From Pseudomonas palmensis (lineage in GTDB: Bacteria; Pseudomonadota; Gammaproteobacteria; Pseudomonadales; Pseudomonadaceae), in assembly GCF_017848315.1 (NCBI RefSeq), contig NZ_JAFKEC010000017.1:1-64000 (forward strand): DNA of 64,000 nucleotides, written 5' to 3'. The notes under the pieces were generated by a model. It ran no database searches, was not told the DNA's origin, and saw only the letters and a program-made list of their open reading frames with translations. Positions 1 to 9,191 of this stretch are shown piece by piece; positions within the stretch are counted from its first letter, which is position 1, and each line of letters starts with the position of its first letter. The position numbers and the translations under genes are program-made.

Positions 1-315
1 GTGGTCGGCGGGCTGTTCGGGGTAGGGGGCGCGGTGGTCGCCACACCGGTGCTGACCAGTGTGTTCGGCACCACCCAGGTGGTTGCCCAGGGCCTGTCGC
101 TGGCACTGGCGGCGCCCAGTACCTCGGTCACGCTGCTGACCTACGGGCTGCACCAGCATGTGGACTGGAACATGGGCATCGCGCTGGCACTGGGCGGCTT
201 GCTGAGTATCAGCTGGGGCGTGAAGCTGGCCCATGCGCTGCCGGAAAAGGTCCTGCGCTCGTTGTTCTGTGTGTTTCTGGTGGTGTGCGCGTTGATGCTG
301 GGCTTCAGGGTCTGA
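1..315 (+). CDS. TauE/SafE-family sulfite exporter, C-terminal part
   Basis: The gene enters from the left edge, so only about the last 104 residues are present. The fragment begins with a glycine-rich segment (GGLFGVGGAVVATPVL), typical of the repeated motif in TauE/SafE (DUF81) membrane permeases, and holds about three hydrophobic helices ending in LMLGFRV. The family exports sulfite or sulfoacetate or moves other anions across the inner membrane; the substrate here cannot be told. The true start lies outside the window; the GTG at position 1 is just an open-frame codon. It converges on the DAHP synthase gene. Confidence 0.75.
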   Translation: MVGGLFGVGGAVVATPVLTSVFGTTQVVAQGLSLALAAPSTSVTLLTYGLHQHVDWNMGIALALGGLLSISWGVKLAHALPEKVLRSLFCVFLVVCALMLGFRV

Positions 316-336
316 AGCCCGCCGCGGGTCGAGCCG

Positions 337-358
337 GCACGGCCGTCGAGGGCCGTGC
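337..358. repeat. Inverted repeat between convergent genes
   Basis: GCACGGCC (337-344) and GGCCGTGC (351-358) form a perfect 8-bp stem with a 6-base loop, 22 bases after the TauE stop and 6 bases beyond the DAHP synthase stop. It lacks a T-tract on either strand, so it is a weak or protein-assisted terminator at best. Confidence 0.45.
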
Positions 359-363
359 AGGTG

Positions 364-1710
364 TCAGCGCCGTACCTGCTTGAGCGTTTCGGCGATCAGG
401 AACGCCAGCTCCAGCGACTGGTCGGCGTTCATGCGCGGGTCGCAGTGGGTGTGGTAACGGTCCGACAGCGCGTCTTCGGTGATCGGCCGGGCGCCGCCGA
501 TGCATTCGGTGACGTTCTGACCGGTCATCTCGATGTGAATGCCACCGGCATGGCTGCCTTCGGCCTGGTGCACCTGGAAGAACTGCTTGACCTCGCCCAG
601 GATCTGCGCGAAATCGCGGGTCTTGTAGCCGCTGCTGGCCTTGATGGTATTGCCGTGCATCGGGTCGGAGCTCCACAGCACCTTGCGCCCCTCGCGCTCG
701 ACGCTGCGGATCAGCCCCGGCAGGTGCTCGCCGACCTTGTTGGCCCCCATGCGCACGATCAGGTTGAGCCGGCCCGGGTCGTTGGCCGGGTTGAGGATGT
801 CGATCAGGCGGATCAGCTCCTCGGTGTTCATGCTCGGGCCCACCTTGACCCCGATCGGGTTGTTCACCCCGCGCAGGAACTCCACGTGGGCGCCGTCCAG
901 CTGACGGGTGCGATCACCGATCCAGAGCATGTGCGCCGAGCAGTCGAAGTAGTCGCCGGTCAGGCTGTCGCGCCGCACGAAGGCTTCCTCGTAGTTGAGC
1001 AGCAGCGCCTCGTGCGCGGTGAAAAAGCTGGTTTCGCGCAGTTGCGGCGAGCTGTCCATGCCGCAGGCGCGCATGAAGGCCAGGGTTTCGTCGATGCGGT
1101 CGGCCAGCTGGCTGTACTTTTCGGCCAGCGCCGAGTTGGCGATGAAGTCCAGGTTCCACTTGTGCACCTGGTGCAGGTCGGCGAAACCACCCTGGGCGAA
1201 GGCGCGCAGCAGGTTGAGGCTGGCGGTGGACTGGTGATAGGCCTGCAGCAGGCGCTCCGGGTCGGGCACGCGGCTGGCAGGGTCGAAGCCGATGCCGTTG
1301 ACGATGTCGCCCCGGTAGGCCGGCAGGGTCACCTCGCCGATGGTTTCGTCATTGGACGAGCGCGGCTTGGCGAACTGCCCGGCCATGCGCCCCACCTTGA
1401 CCACCGGGCAGCCGGCGGCAAAGGTCATGACGATGGCCATCTGCAGCAGCACCTTGAAGGTGTCGCGGATTTTCGCTGCCGAGAACTCGGCAAAGCTTTC
1501 GGCGCAATCGCCGCCCTGCAGCAGGAAGGCACGGCCTTCGGTCACTTCGGCGAACTGGCGGCGCAGCTCGCGCGCCTCGCCGGCGAACACCAGCGGCGGG
1601 TAGCTGGCCAGGGTCTGCTCGACCTTGAGCAGGTGCGCTGCATCGGGGTAGTGCGGTTGCTGCTGGATCGGCAGGGCACGCCAGCTATCGGGACTCCAGG
1701 GTTGGCTCAT
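364..1710 (-). CDS. Class II 3-deoxy-D-arabino-heptulosonate-7-phosphate synthase
   Basis: Condenses phosphoenolpyruvate with erythrose 4-phosphate, the first step of the shikimate pathway, in the cytosol. The 448-residue product is of the plant-like class II type (AroA-II): [11 protein letters not shown] near residue 65 holds the metal-binding cysteine, followed by [16 protein letters not shown] and, towards the C-terminus, [22 protein letters not shown] three bases upstream is in frame, but the ATG at 1710 (MSQPWSP) is the conserved family start. It is monocistronic and divergent from the next gene. Pseudomonads also carry class I enzymes (aroF/G type) elsewhere, so this is probably one of several differently regulated isoenzymes; no feedback domain can be recognised by eye. 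Confidence 0.93.
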   Translation of the reverse strand: MSQPWSPDSWRALPIQQQPHYPDAAHLLKVEQTLASYPPLVFAGEARELRRQFAEVTEGRAFLLQGGDCAESFAEFSAAKIRDTFKVLLQMAIVMTFAAGCPVVKVGRMAGQFAKPRSSNDETIGEVTLPAYRGDIVNGIGFDPASRVPDPERLLQAYHQSTASLNLLRAFAQGGFADLHQVHKWNLDFIANSALAEKYSQLADRIDETLAFMRACGMDSSPQLRETSFFTAHEALLLNYEEAFVRRDSLTGDYFDCSAHMLWIGDRTRQLDGAHVEFLRGVNNPIGVKVGPSMNTEELIRLIDILNPANDPGRLNLIVRMGANKVGEHLPGLIRSVEREGRKVLWSSDPMHGNTIKASSGYKTRDFAQILGEVKQFFQVHQAEGSHAGGIHIEMTGQNVTECIGGARPITEDALSDRYHTHCDPRMNADQSLELAFLIAETLKQVRR

Positions 1711-1838
1711 CACAGGCTCGGTTTCTATCGGAAAAGGGCTGTGAACATGCTAACACCTGGACCCTGCCTTGTTGCATCGCCTGTATTGACGGACAATGGT
1801 CGTTTTTGCTTGGGCACATGCAGGTGTCGGGAGAGAGC

Positions 1839-2594
1839 ATGACAGAGGAACGGGTAGAGCGGCTGCTGGCGCAGGTGCACGACGAGTTCGGCACCATCAG
1901 CGTGCTGGAAGTCGAGGACTACCGCTTTCTCGAGTTTGGCGAGGCCATCGAGCAGAGCTGCGTATTCACTGCCGACCCGAGCTGGCTGGAGTACGACTAT
2001 ACCCGCGCCATGCTGGTGGGCGCGCTGTGCCACTGCGAGCCTGAAAGTGCGCTGTTTCTCGGCCTGGGTGCCGGTACCCTGACCCAGGCCTGCCTGAAGT
2101 TCCTGCCCCTGGAGGACGTGGAGGCCATCGAGCTGCGTCCCGAGGTGCCGCGCCTGGCCATCGAGTACCTGGGGCTGGACGATGATCCGCGCCTGTACAT
2201 CCGCGTGGGTGATGCGGTCGAGCTGCTGGAGACGGCCGAGCCTGCCGACCTGATCTTCGTCGACCTCTACACCGACCACGGGCCCGGCGTCGGCCACCTG
2301 GCCTGGAAGTTTCTCGAAGACTGCCAGAAGCGCCTGAACCCCGGCGGCTGGCTGGTCATCAACCAGTGGGCCACCGATGACGGCAAGCCGCTGGGCGCTG
2401 CGCTGTTGCGCGGGCTGTATCACCGCCATTACTGGGAGCTGCCGGTGAAGGAGGGCAACGTCATCCTGCTGGTGCCCGCCGACCTCGACCAGACCCTCGA
2501 CCGGGAGGCGCTCACCGCGCGCGCCCGGGCTCTTGAACCGCGCCTGGGCTACTCCCTGCAGCGCCTGATCGAGGTGATCCGACCGGCATCTTGA
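1839..2594 (+). CDS. Spermidine synthase-like SAM-dependent methyltransferase fold protein
   Basis: A 251-residue protein with the Rossmann fold of the spermidine synthase family: FLGLGAGTLTQACLKF (nucleotide-binding glycine loop), VEAIELRPEV (acidic residue that would hold the ribose of the cofactor), and DLIFVDLYTDHGPG followed by LNPGGWLVINQW. It lacks the N-terminal beta-domain and clear polyamine-site aspartates of true SpeE, so the reaction is unknown; such short homologues are common in pseudomonads. I chose the ATG at 1839 (MTEERVERLL), preceded by GGGAGAGAG; an in-frame ATG at 1806 has no such site. The gene stands alone between DAHP synthase and the deaD leader. Confidence 0.75.
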   Translation: MTEERVERLLAQVHDEFGTISVLEVEDYRFLEFGEAIEQSCVFTADPSWLEYDYTRAMLVGALCHCEPESALFLGLGAGTLTQACLKFLPLEDVEAIELRPEVPRLAIEYLGLDDDPRLYIRVGDAVELLETAEPADLIFVDLYTDHGPGVGHLAWKFLEDCQKRLNPGGWLVINQWATDDGKPLGAALLRGLYHRHYWELPVKEGNVILLVPADLDQTLDREALTARARALEPRLGYSLQRLIEVIRPAS

Positions 2595-2950
2595 ATAAAT
2601 CGTTTCAGCTCCGGCCGCGCCGCCAACAGACGCGTGGGCCTCGATCATCGGCAAGGGCTGTCGATTCGAGGCCTCCGGGCTTCTCTTCCCTGTAAAAAAG
2701 TCTCACGCGATGCAGGAAATCGGGTATAGTACGCGCCGGTCTTTTACCGGACCTCGTTCAGGTAGTGCAATTCCCCGAAGCCAGCTTCGGCTGCGCGTCC
2801 GCACCGCGGACTCTGCCTTGACGTTCCTTTTTTTCTTCAATCGTTTTCGCAAATCCCCGCCGACAAAGCTGCCAGGGTGACCTTCGGGTCTTACAAGGCA
2901 TGTGCAGCTTTGGAGCATGGGTCTTTGCGGATGCACTTAGAGGCAGACCC
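2595..2950 (+). promoter_or_regulatory. Intergenic region with candidate deaD promoter and long structured leader
   Basis: A TATAGT at 2725-2730 followed by GC-rich sequence is the best -10 candidate; no good -35 was found, so it is tentative. It would give a leader of about 215 bases. The leader holds hairpins CCGAAG/CTTCGG (2775-2790), GACC-TTCG-GGTC (2879-2890) and, at the end, a perfect 9-bp inverted repeat CATGGGTCT (2916-2924) / AGACCCATG (2945-2953) whose 3' arm contains the deaD start codon. A second pairing GTGCA (2902-2906) / TGCAC (2932-2936) crosses it, which would make a pseudoknot. The SD (GAGG, 2940-2943) is in the loop. Long leaders are known for cold-shock helicase mRNAs; regulation here is inferred. 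Bases 2595-2700 show nothing recognisable. Confidence 0.5.
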
Positions 2951-4618
2951 ATGACCCAGGAAACCGGCGGCTTCGCCGCTCTCGATCTTCATCCAAGTAT
3001 TGTTGCCGCCGTTATCGCCACTGGCTACGAAGAGCCATCGGCCATTCAGCAGCAATCGATCCCGATTATTCTTGCCGGTCATGACATGATCGGTCAGGCG
3101 CAGACAGGTACCGGTAAAACCGCTGCCTTCGCTCTGCCAATCCTGCACCGCATCGACCCGAGCAAGCGCGAGCCGCAAGCCCTGATCCTGGCGCCAACCC
3201 GTGAGTTGGCGCTGCAAGTAGCTACCGCATTCGAAACCTACGCCAAGCAGATGCCGGGCGTTACCGTGGTAGCGGTATACGGTGGTGCCCCGATGGGCCC
3301 ACAACTCAAAGCAATCCGTAACGGCGCGCAGATCGTCGTCGCTACCCCTGGCCGTCTGTGCGACCACCTGCGTCGCGACGAGAAGGTGCTGGCTACCGTC
3401 AATCACCTGGTGCTCGACGAAGCTGACGAAATGCTCAAGCTGGGCTTCATGGACGACCTGGAAGTCATCTTCAAGGCCATGCCGGAAACCCGCCAGACCG
3501 TACTGTTCTCGGCCACCCTGCCGCAGTCGATCCGTGCGATCGCCGAGCGTCACCTGCGTGACCCGAAACACGTCAAGATCCAGACCAAGACCCAGACCGT
3601 GACTGCCATCGAGCAGGCACACCTGATGGTCCACGCCGACCAGAAGGTCTCGGCGGTACTGCGCCTGCTGGAAGTCGAAGAGTTCGATGCACTGATCGCC
3701 TTCGTACGTACCAAGCAAGCCACCCTGGACCTGGCCAGCGCCCTGGAAGCCAAAGGCTACAAGGCTGCCGCGCTCAACGGTGACATCGCCCAGAACCAGC
3801 GTGAGCGCGTCATCGACTCGCTCAAGGACGGTCGCCTGGACATCGTCGTCGCTACCGACGTCGCTGCCCGTGGTCTGGACGTACCGCGCATCACCCACGT
3901 GTTCAACGTCGACATGCCGTACGATCCGGAGTCCTACGTTCACCGTATCGGCCGTACCGGCCGTGCCGGTCGCGAAGGTCGTGCACTGCTGCTGGTCACC
4001 CCGCGTGAGCGCCGCATGCTGCAGGTGATCGAGCGTGTGACCGGCCAGAAGGTTGCCGAAGTTCGTCTGCCCAACGCCCAGGCCGTACTGGACGCGCGCA
4101 TCAAGAAGCTCACCAACAGCCTCGCGCCGTTGGTTGCCGATGCAGAAGCTACCCACGGTGATCTGCTCGACCGCCTGACTGCCGACATCGGTTGCAGCCC
4201 GCGTGCCCTGGCCGCGGCCCTGCTGCGCAAGGCCACCAATGGCCAGGCGCTGACCCTGGAAGCCGTCGAGAAAGAGCAGCCGCTGGTGCCGACTTCGGCC
4301 CCACGTGGTGATCGTCCTGCCGGTGAGCGCTCCGAGCGTGGCGAGCGTGAGCGTCGCGCGCCGATGCCACTGGGTGAAGGTCGTGCACGTTGCCGTACCG
4401 CGCTGGGTGCGCGTGACGGTATCGCGGCCAAGAACCTGCTGGGTGCGATCCTCAACGAAGGCGGCCTGGCCCGCGAAGCGATCGGTCGCATCCAGGTGCG
4501 CGACAGCTTCAGCCTGGTCGAGCTGCCGGAAGATGGCCTCGAGAAGCTGCTGACCAAGCTCAAGGACACTCGCGTTGCCGGCAAGCAGCTGAAGCTGCGT
4601 CGTTATCGCGAAGATTGA
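2951..4618 (+). CDS. deaD: ATP-dependent DEAD-box RNA helicase DeaD/CsdA
   Basis: Unwinds RNA duplexes in ribosome assembly and mRNA turnover, chiefly at low temperature. The 555-residue protein has the Q motif (GYEEPSAIQQQSIP, about 25-38), Walker A AQTGTGKT (50-57), PTRELA (82-87), DEAD (156-159), SAT (187-189), and the C-terminal RecA lobe with ARGLD and HRIGRTGR (331-338). An Arg/Glu-rich linker (about 450-480) leads to a small C-terminal RNA-binding domain of the DbpA type (about 480-550), which favours DeaD over RhlB/RhlE/SrmB. The ATG at 2951 is preferred over an upstream in-frame ATG at 2900 because the helicase alignment starts there and GAGG precedes it. It is a single-gene unit ended by a strong terminator. 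Confidence 0.93.
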   Translation: MTQETGGFAALDLHPSIVAAVIATGYEEPSAIQQQSIPIILAGHDMIGQAQTGTGKTAAFALPILHRIDPSKREPQALILAPTRELALQVATAFETYAKQMPGVTVVAVYGGAPMGPQLKAIRNGAQIVVATPGRLCDHLRRDEKVLATVNHLVLDEADEMLKLGFMDDLEVIFKAMPETRQTVLFSATLPQSIRAIAERHLRDPKHVKIQTKTQTVTAIEQAHLMVHADQKVSAVLRLLEVEEFDALIAFVRTKQATLDLASALEAKGYKAAALNGDIAQNQRERVIDSLKDGRLDIVVATDVAARGLDVPRITHVFNVDMPYDPESYVHRIGRTGRAGREGRALLLVTPRERRMLQVIERVTGQKVAEVRLPNAQAVLDARIKKLTNSLAPLVADAEATHGDLLDRLTADIGCSPRALAAALLRKATNGQALTLEAVEKEQPLVPTSAPRGDRPAGERSERGERERRAPMPLGEGRARCRTALGARDGIAAKNLLGAILNEGGLAREAIGRIQVRDSFSLVELPEDGLEKLLTKLKDTRVAGKQLKLRRYRED

Positions 4619-4636
4619 TCTTCGAGTGAAATGAAA

Positions 4637-4665
4637 AATCCCCGACTGGTTCGGGGATTTTTTTT
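4637..4665 (+). terminator. Intrinsic terminator of deaD
   Basis: AATCCCCGA (4637-4645) pairs with TCGGGGATT (4651-4659), followed by an eight-base T run. It lies 19 bases after the deaD stop. Confidence 0.9.
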
Positions 4666-4723
4666 GCCTGGGCGGCCTGTTTCGCTTATAGGGGCCGGCC
4701 TTGCCGGGGAAAGGGCTGCCGCC

Positions 4724-5491
4724 TCAGTCGAACCGATAGATATCCATTCCCAGTGCTCCCAGGGTAAAGCCCTGGTGCTCGATCGCGAACCGTTCGCCCG
4801 CGCCGCGGGCAAAGTACAGCGGCAGCAGGTGTTCGTCGCTCGGGTGGTTGCGCACCGCAAACGGCGCCTGCCGGCGATAGTCATGCAGGGGCGGCGTGTC
4901 GCCCGCAGCCAGCTTGTCGATCATCCAGTCGCGAAACGCCAGTGCCCAGGGCTCTACGCTCTCGGGGCCGGCATGCCAGTCGAGTTCGCGCAGGTTGTGG
5001 GTAATGCTGCCGGAGCCGATCAGCAGCACGCCTTCCTCGCGCAGGGCCGCCAGTGCCTGGCCTACCTGTTGCTGGTACGCCGGGCCGTGCTGGCTGGGCA
5101 GTGATACCTGCACCACCGGTATGTCCGCCGCCGGGTACATCAGCGACAGGGGCACCCACGCGCCATGGTCGAAAGGCCGCTTGGCGTCGAGTGTTGTGGG
5201 CAGCCCGGCTTCATTGAGCCGTTGCCTTACCTGTTCGGCGAGCTGTGGGTCGCCGGGGGCTGGGTACTGCACGGCATACAATGCGGCCGGAAAGCCGCCG
5301 AAGTCGTGCCAGGTGGGTGGGTGCGGGTTGCTAGTCACGCGCAGTTCGGTGGTTTCCCAGTGCGCAGACATCACGACAATCGCTCTGGGGCGCGGCAGTT
5401 GCGCCGCCAGGCGCGCAAGTGCCGGGCCGCTGGCACCCGGTTCCAGTGCCAGCATGGGAGAGCCGTGGGAGATAAACAGGCTGGGCAGCAT
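4724..5491 (-). CDS. DODA-type extradiol aromatic ring-opening dioxygenase (YgiD family)
   Basis: A 255-residue protein of the LigB-like/YgiD family, zinc- or iron-dependent ring-opening dioxygenases related to plant 4,5-DOPA dioxygenase. Visible metal-site histidines are in LFISHGSPML (near residue 9), VVMSAHWETTE (near 43), RPFDHGAWVPL and GSGSITHNLREL. It acts in the cytosol; the natural substrate in bacteria is unclear. The gene stands alone, with its start about 105 bases from that of the divergent tpm gene, so the two share an AT-rich promoter region. Confidence 0.85.
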   Translation of the reverse strand: MLPSLFISHGSPMLALEPGASGPALARLAAQLPRPRAIVVMSAHWETTELRVTSNPHPPTWHDFGGFPAALYAVQYPAPGDPQLAEQVRQRLNEAGLPTTLDAKRPFDHGAWVPLSLMYPAADIPVVQVSLPSQHGPAYQQQVGQALAALREEGVLLIGSGSITHNLRELDWHAGPESVEPWALAFRDWMIDKLAAGDTPPLHDYRRQAPFAVRNHPSDEHLLPLYFARGAGERFAIEHQGFTLGALGMDIYRFD

Positions 5492-5596
5492 CGGGGTGGT
5501 CCTGAAGGTTAATATGCAGCCATCTTCAGGCAGATCATTGATCTAAATCTAATATAAGTTTTTGCGGTATTTAATCGAATTTATCGAGGTAAGGTT

Positions 5597-6250
5597 ATGC
5601 AGCCCGCGTTCTGGCACAACCGCTGGGAGAACGATCTGATCGGCTTTCACCAGCAGCAGGTCAACCCGTATCTGCAGCAGCATTGGCCCGCACTGGGCAT
5701 TGCGCCTGGTGCCCGTGTACTGGTGCCGCTGTGCGGCAAGAGCCTGGACATGGCGTGGCTGGCCGCGCAAGGCCACGACGTGCTTGGGGTGGAGTTGTCC
5801 GAGCGGGCGGTGAAGGACTTTTTTTCCGAGCATGAGCGGGAGCCGCAGGTTTCGCAGCAGGGGGCCTTCACGGTCTACCGCAGCGAGGGCATCGAGTTGT
5901 GGTGTGGCGATTTCTTCGCACTGACTGCGGGTGACGTGCGGGGCTGTGCGGGCCTTTACGACCGTGCCGCGATCATCGCCTTGCCGCCTGCCATGCGCGA
6001 GCGGTATGTGGCGCATCTGCAGCAGCTCCTGCCGTCGCCTTGCAAGGGCCTGTTGATCACTCTTGACTACGATCAGGCGGTCACTGACGGTCCGCCCTTT
6101 GCCGTGCCCGATGAAGAGGTCGAGCGCCTGTTTGGCGAGCAGTGGCAGTTGGCGATCGCCGCGCAGGACGACGTGTTGGCGCAGAGCCCCAGGTTCATCA
6201 AGGCGGGTGCTGATCGGCTGGTGGAGCGGGTGTACCGTCTGCAACGCTGA
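5597..6250 (+). CDS. tpm: Thiopurine S-methyltransferase
   Basis: Transfers a methyl group from S-adenosylmethionine to thiol and, in pseudomonads, selenium or tellurium compounds. The 217-residue length is that of bacterial TPMT (about 218). Signature pieces are [19 protein letters not shown] at the N-terminus, [32 protein letters not shown] (shown here as one SAM-binding block, residues about 36-67) and [26 protein letters not shown] precedes the ATG closely. The flank 5520-5596 is strikingly AT-rich compared with the rest of the window, consistent with a promoter. It converges on htpX. Confidence 0.92.
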   Translation: MQPAFWHNRWENDLIGFHQQQVNPYLQQHWPALGIAPGARVLVPLCGKSLDMAWLAAQGHDVLGVELSERAVKDFFSEHEREPQVSQQGAFTVYRSEGIELWCGDFFALTAGDVRGCAGLYDRAAIIALPPAMRERYVAHLQQLLPSPCKGLLITLDYDQAVTDGPPFAVPDEEVERLFGEQWQLAIAAQDDVLAQSPRFIKAGADRLVERVYRLQR

Positions 6251-6254
6251 AATG

Positions 6255-6281
6255 AAAAAGGGCAACCCGTGGGTCGCCCTT
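6255..6281 (-). terminator. Terminator of htpX, possibly bidirectional
   Basis: AAGGGC (6258-6263) and GCCCTT (6276-6281) with inner CC/GG pairs form a hairpin between the convergent tpm and htpX genes. Read on the minus strand it is followed by a T run (AAAAA at 6255-6259 on the plus strand), which makes it an intrinsic terminator for htpX; on the plus strand the T-tract is poor. Confidence 0.75.
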
Positions 6282-6301
6282 CCTGTTTGCCTGCTGCTCG
6301 C

Positions 6302-7189
6302 TTAGCCGCGACGACGCAGGGCTTCGATACGATCTTCCAGCGGCGGGTGGCTCATCAGCAGCCCTGCCAGGCCCTGCTTCAGGCCACCATTGATGCCGAA
6401 GGCATTCAGGGTGTCAGGCATGTGCACAGGCACGCCTTGTTCAGAACGCAGGCGCTGCAGCGCGCCGATCATCGCGTTGGTGCCGGCCAGGCGGGCGCCG
6501 GCTTCGTCGGCGCGGAACTCGCGTTTTCGCGAGAACCACATGACGATGATGCTGGCCAGGATACCCAGGACCAGTTCGGCAACGATGGTCGCGATGTAGT
6601 AGGCAATGCCCTGGCCTTCTTCGTTCTTGAAGATCACCTTGTCGACGAAGTTGCCGATGATGCGTGCGAAGAACATCACGAAGGTGTTGACCACACCCTG
6701 TACCAGCGCGAGGGTCACCATGTCGCCGTTGGCGACGTGGCCGATCTCGTGGGCCAGCACGGCGCGTACTTCATCACGCGAGAAACGCTCGAGCAGGCCC
6801 TGGCTGACCGCGACCAACGCATCGTTGCGATTCCAGCCGGTAGCGAAGGCGTTGGCCTCATAGGCCGGGAAGACGCCCACCTCGGGCATCTTGATGCCTG
6901 CCTGGCGGGAAAGCTCTTCGACGGTCTGCAGCAGCCATTGCTCATGGTGGGTGCGCGGCTGGGTGATGATCTGGGTACCGGTGCTCATCTTCGCCATCCA
7001 CTTGGAGATGAACAGCGAGATCAGCGAGCCGGCAAAGCCGAACACAGCGCAGAAGATCAGCAACTGGTCGAGCTTGAGGTCAACCCCGTTTGCCGCCATG
7101 AACCCGTTGAAGCCGAACAGGCTCAGGGTGATGCTGGCAATCAGCACGACCGCAAGGTTGGTGGCCACAAACAGCAAAATGCGCATCAT
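6302..7189 (-). CDS. htpX: Membrane zinc metalloprotease HtpX
   Basis: Inner-membrane M48 protease that helps FtsH remove misfolded membrane proteins. The 295-residue protein has two N-terminal membrane helices (about 4-24 and 42-62), the zinc motif HEIGH at 147-151, two further helices (about 158-180 and 195-215), and the third zinc ligand in [12 protein letters not shown] (near 229). Length equals that of other HtpX proteins. Start is one of two adjacent ATG codons; the distal one is used here, with AGGAG about 7 bases upstream. It is a single-gene unit with its own promoter at 7235-7263. Confidence 0.95.
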   Translation of the reverse strand: MMRILLFVATNLAVVLIASITLSLFGFNGFMAANGVDLKLDQLLIFCAVFGFAGSLISLFISKWMAKMSTGTQIITQPRTHHEQWLLQTVEELSRQAGIKMPEVGVFPAYEANAFATGWNRNDALVAVSQGLLERFSRDEVRAVLAHEIGHVANGDMVTLALVQGVVNTFVMFFARIIGNFVDKVIFKNEEGQGIAYYIATIVAELVLGILASIIVMWFSRKREFRADEAGARLAGTNAMIGALQRLRSEQGVPVHMPDTLNAFGINGGLKQGLAGLLMSHPPLEDRIEALRRRG

Positions 7190-7234
7190 GGTTGTTACGT
7201 TCTCCTGACGGATAGAAAGCTTGCGTATGCGGGG

Positions 7235-7263
7235 TATATAAGGTGCGCGCTCCGTGTATTCAA
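7235..7263 (-). promoter_or_regulatory. Sigma-70-type promoter of htpX
   Basis: Read on the minus strand, TTGAAT (7263-7258) and TATATA (7240-7235) are separated by exactly 17 bases, about 45 bases before the htpX start codon. No convincing heat-shock sigma motif was found despite the role of HtpX in stress. Confidence 0.65.
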
Positions 7264-7356
7264 CCGGGCGACTATTTCAAACTGTGTACTTGTGCGGGCA
7301 GGCGCGGAGAATGCCAGGTGCGCGAGCCAGAGCGGCAGGCTTGAGGTTGGCCCGTG

Positions 7357-7380
7357 GCCTGCGCCAGGGCTGGCGCAGGC
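7357..7380. repeat. Perfect inverted repeat downstream of alaA
   Basis: GCCTGCGCCAG (7357-7367) and CTGGCGCAGGC (7370-7380) are perfectly complementary. It starts 13 bases beyond the alaA stop and may act as a 3' end stabiliser or weak terminator; there is no T-tract. Confidence 0.5.
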
Positions 7381-7392
7381 AGGCATTCGGGC

Positions 7393-8604
7393 TTACTGCT
7401 GGTAGGTCTTGAGGAAATTGCCGATGCGACCGATCGCCTGCTCCAGGTCATCGACACGTGGCAGGGTCACGACGCGGAAGTGGTCGGGCCACGGCCAGTT
7501 GAAGGCGGTGCCTTGCACGATCAGCAGTTTTTCCGACAGCAGCAGGTCAAGGGCGAACTTTTCGTCGTTGAAGATCGGGCAGACCTTCGGGTCGATGCGC
7601 GGGAAGGCATACAGGGCGCCCATCGGCTTGACGCAGCTGACCCCTGGAATGTCGTTGAGCAGCTCCCAGGTGCGGTTGCGCTGCTCCAGCAGGCGACCTG
7701 GCGGCAGCACCAGGTCATTGATGCTCTGGTAGCCGCCCAGTGCGGTCTGGATGGCGTGCTGGCTCGGCACGTTGGCGCACAGGCGCATGTTGGCCAGCAT
7801 GTCGATGCCTTCGATATAGCTCTGGGCGTGCTGCTTGGGCCCGGACAACGCCAGCCAGCCGGAGCGGAAGCCCGCCACCCGGTACGACTTGGACAGGCCG
7901 TTGAAGGTCAGGCAGAGCAGGTCGGGGGCCAGCGAGGCGGTGCAGATGTGCACGGCATCGTCGTACAGGATCTTGTCGTAGATCTCGTCGGAGAACACCA
8001 CCAGGTTGTGTTGGCGGGCGATTTCCAGCATGCCCAGCAGCAGCTCGCGCGAGTACACCGCGCCAGTGGGGTTGTTCGGGTTGATGATCACCATGGCCTT
8101 GGTGTTGGGGGTGATCTTGGCCTTGATGTCGGCAAGGTCGGGGAACCAGTCGGCCTGCTCGTCGCACAGGTAGTGCACCGGGTTGCCGCCGGCCAGGCTC
8201 ACCGCAGCGGTCCACAGCGGGTAGTCCGGGGCCGGGATCAGCACCTCGTCGCCGTTGTTGAGCAGGGCCTGCATCGACATCACGATCAGCTCGGACACGC
8301 CGTTGCCCAGGTAGATGTCCTCGATGCCGACACCTTCGACCTGCTTCTGCTGGTAGTACTGCATCACCGCCTTGCGCGCGCTGAACAGGCCCTTGGAGTC
8401 GCTGTAGCCCTGGGCGGTGGGCAGGTTGCGGATCACATCCTGGAGGATCTCGTCGGGCGCCTCGAAACCAAAGGGCGCCGGGTTGCCGATGTTCAGCTTG
8501 AGGATGCGGTGGCCTTCCTCCTCCAGGCGTTTGGCGTGCTTGAGCACCGGGCCGCGAATGTCGTAGCAGACATTGGCGAGCTTGTTCGATTTGCTGACCT
8601 GCAT
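7393..8604 (-). CDS. alaA: Glutamate-pyruvate aminotransferase AlaA (class I/II PLP enzyme)
   Basis: Makes alanine from pyruvate and glutamate. The 403-residue protein is of the AlaA/YfbQ type: NIGNPAPFGFEAP near 38, YLGNGVSELIVM near 98 for cofactor phosphate binding, NPNNPTGAVYS near 175, SDEIYDKILY near 205, and the PLP lysine in NGLSKSYRVAGFRSGW (Lys239). The start is the ATG at 8604 (MQVSKSNKL), matching AlaA; the open frame continues upstream 33 codons with no family similarity. It is divergent from msrB with 165 bases between them. Confidence 0.92.
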   Translation of the reverse strand: MQVSKSNKLANVCYDIRGPVLKHAKRLEEEGHRILKLNIGNPAPFGFEAPDEILQDVIRNLPTAQGYSDSKGLFSARKAVMQYYQQKQVEGVGIEDIYLGNGVSELIVMSMQALLNNGDEVLIPAPDYPLWTAAVSLAGGNPVHYLCDEQADWFPDLADIKAKITPNTKAMVIINPNNPTGAVYSRELLLGMLEIARQHNLVVFSDEIYDKILYDDAVHICTASLAPDLLCLTFNGLSKSYRVAGFRSGWLALSGPKQHAQSYIEGIDMLANMRLCANVPSQHAIQTALGGYQSINDLVLPPGRLLEQRNRTWELLNDIPGVSCVKPMGALYAFPRIDPKVCPIFNDEKFALDLLLSEKLLIVQGTAFNWPWPDHFRVVTLPRVDDLEQAIGRIGNFLKTYQQ

Positions 8605-8769
8605 GATGTGATCCCGATTAGAAAAGATCGCCGCGCATTGCGCTGTGAAAACGTTTGAAATGCGTGTAACGCGGGTGCCAGACTGACGTCTGATGAGGCG
8701 CAATAATACGTGCCACCCGCGTTGTCGAAAAGACGCAGTGCGGGGTTTTTAATTCAGCGAGGCCTGGTG

Positions 8770-9165
8770 ATGGAAAAGATCGAGAAAACTCTGGAAGAAT
8801 GGCGTGCGATGCTCGACCCCGAGCAGTACAACGTGTGCCGCCTGAAGGGCACCGAGCGCCCGTTCAGCGGCAAGTACAACAGCACCCGCACCGATGGCGT
8901 CTACCATTGCATCTGCTGCAACAAGCCGCTGTTCGATTCCAGAGCCAAGTTCGACTCCGGCTGCGGCTGGCCCAGCTTCTACGAGCCTATCGCCGACAAC
9001 GCGATGGTCGAGATCCGCGATACCTCACATGGCATGATTCGCACCGAAGTCACCTGCGCCACTTGCGATGCCCATCTGGGCCATGTGTTTCCCGACGGCC
9101 CGCCGCCCACCGGTCTGCGCTACTGCATCAACTCGGTGTGCCTTGACCTGGTGCCGCGACAGTAA
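8770..9165 (+). CDS. msrB: Peptide methionine-(R)-sulfoxide reductase MsrB
   Basis: Reduces R-methionine sulfoxide in proteins. The 131-residue product has the zinc site in two pairs, CICC (47/50) and CATC (96/99), the substrate-site segment [10 protein letters not shown], and the catalytic cysteine in [11 protein letters not shown] (Cys119). A further cysteine at about 65 (SGCGW) could resolve the disulfide. The ATG at 8770 matches the family start ([15 protein letters not shown]). The next gene, a peroxidase, follows after 26 bases, so the two form an oxidative-damage operon. Confidence 0.95.
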   Translation: MEKIEKTLEEWRAMLDPEQYNVCRLKGTERPFSGKYNSTRTDGVYHCICCNKPLFDSRAKFDSGCGWPSFYEPIADNAMVEIRDTSHGMIRTEVTCATCDAHLGHVFPDGPPPTGLRYCINSVCLDLVPRQ

Positions 9166-9191
9166 CCCACCCGAACGCAGGAGACGCGGTC

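Noticed and set aside
355..1842. A 495-codon open frame antisense to the DAHP synthase
   Set aside because: Shadow of a clearly recognised enzyme; no SD and no recognisable domains.
2811..2840. T-run in the deaD leader as a terminator or attenuator
   Set aside because: The T-run at about 2828-2834 is too far from the preceding GC-rich stem to form a normal terminator.
2891..4156. A 421-codon open frame antisense to deaD
   Set aside because: Shadow frame of the helicase gene, with no motif of its own.
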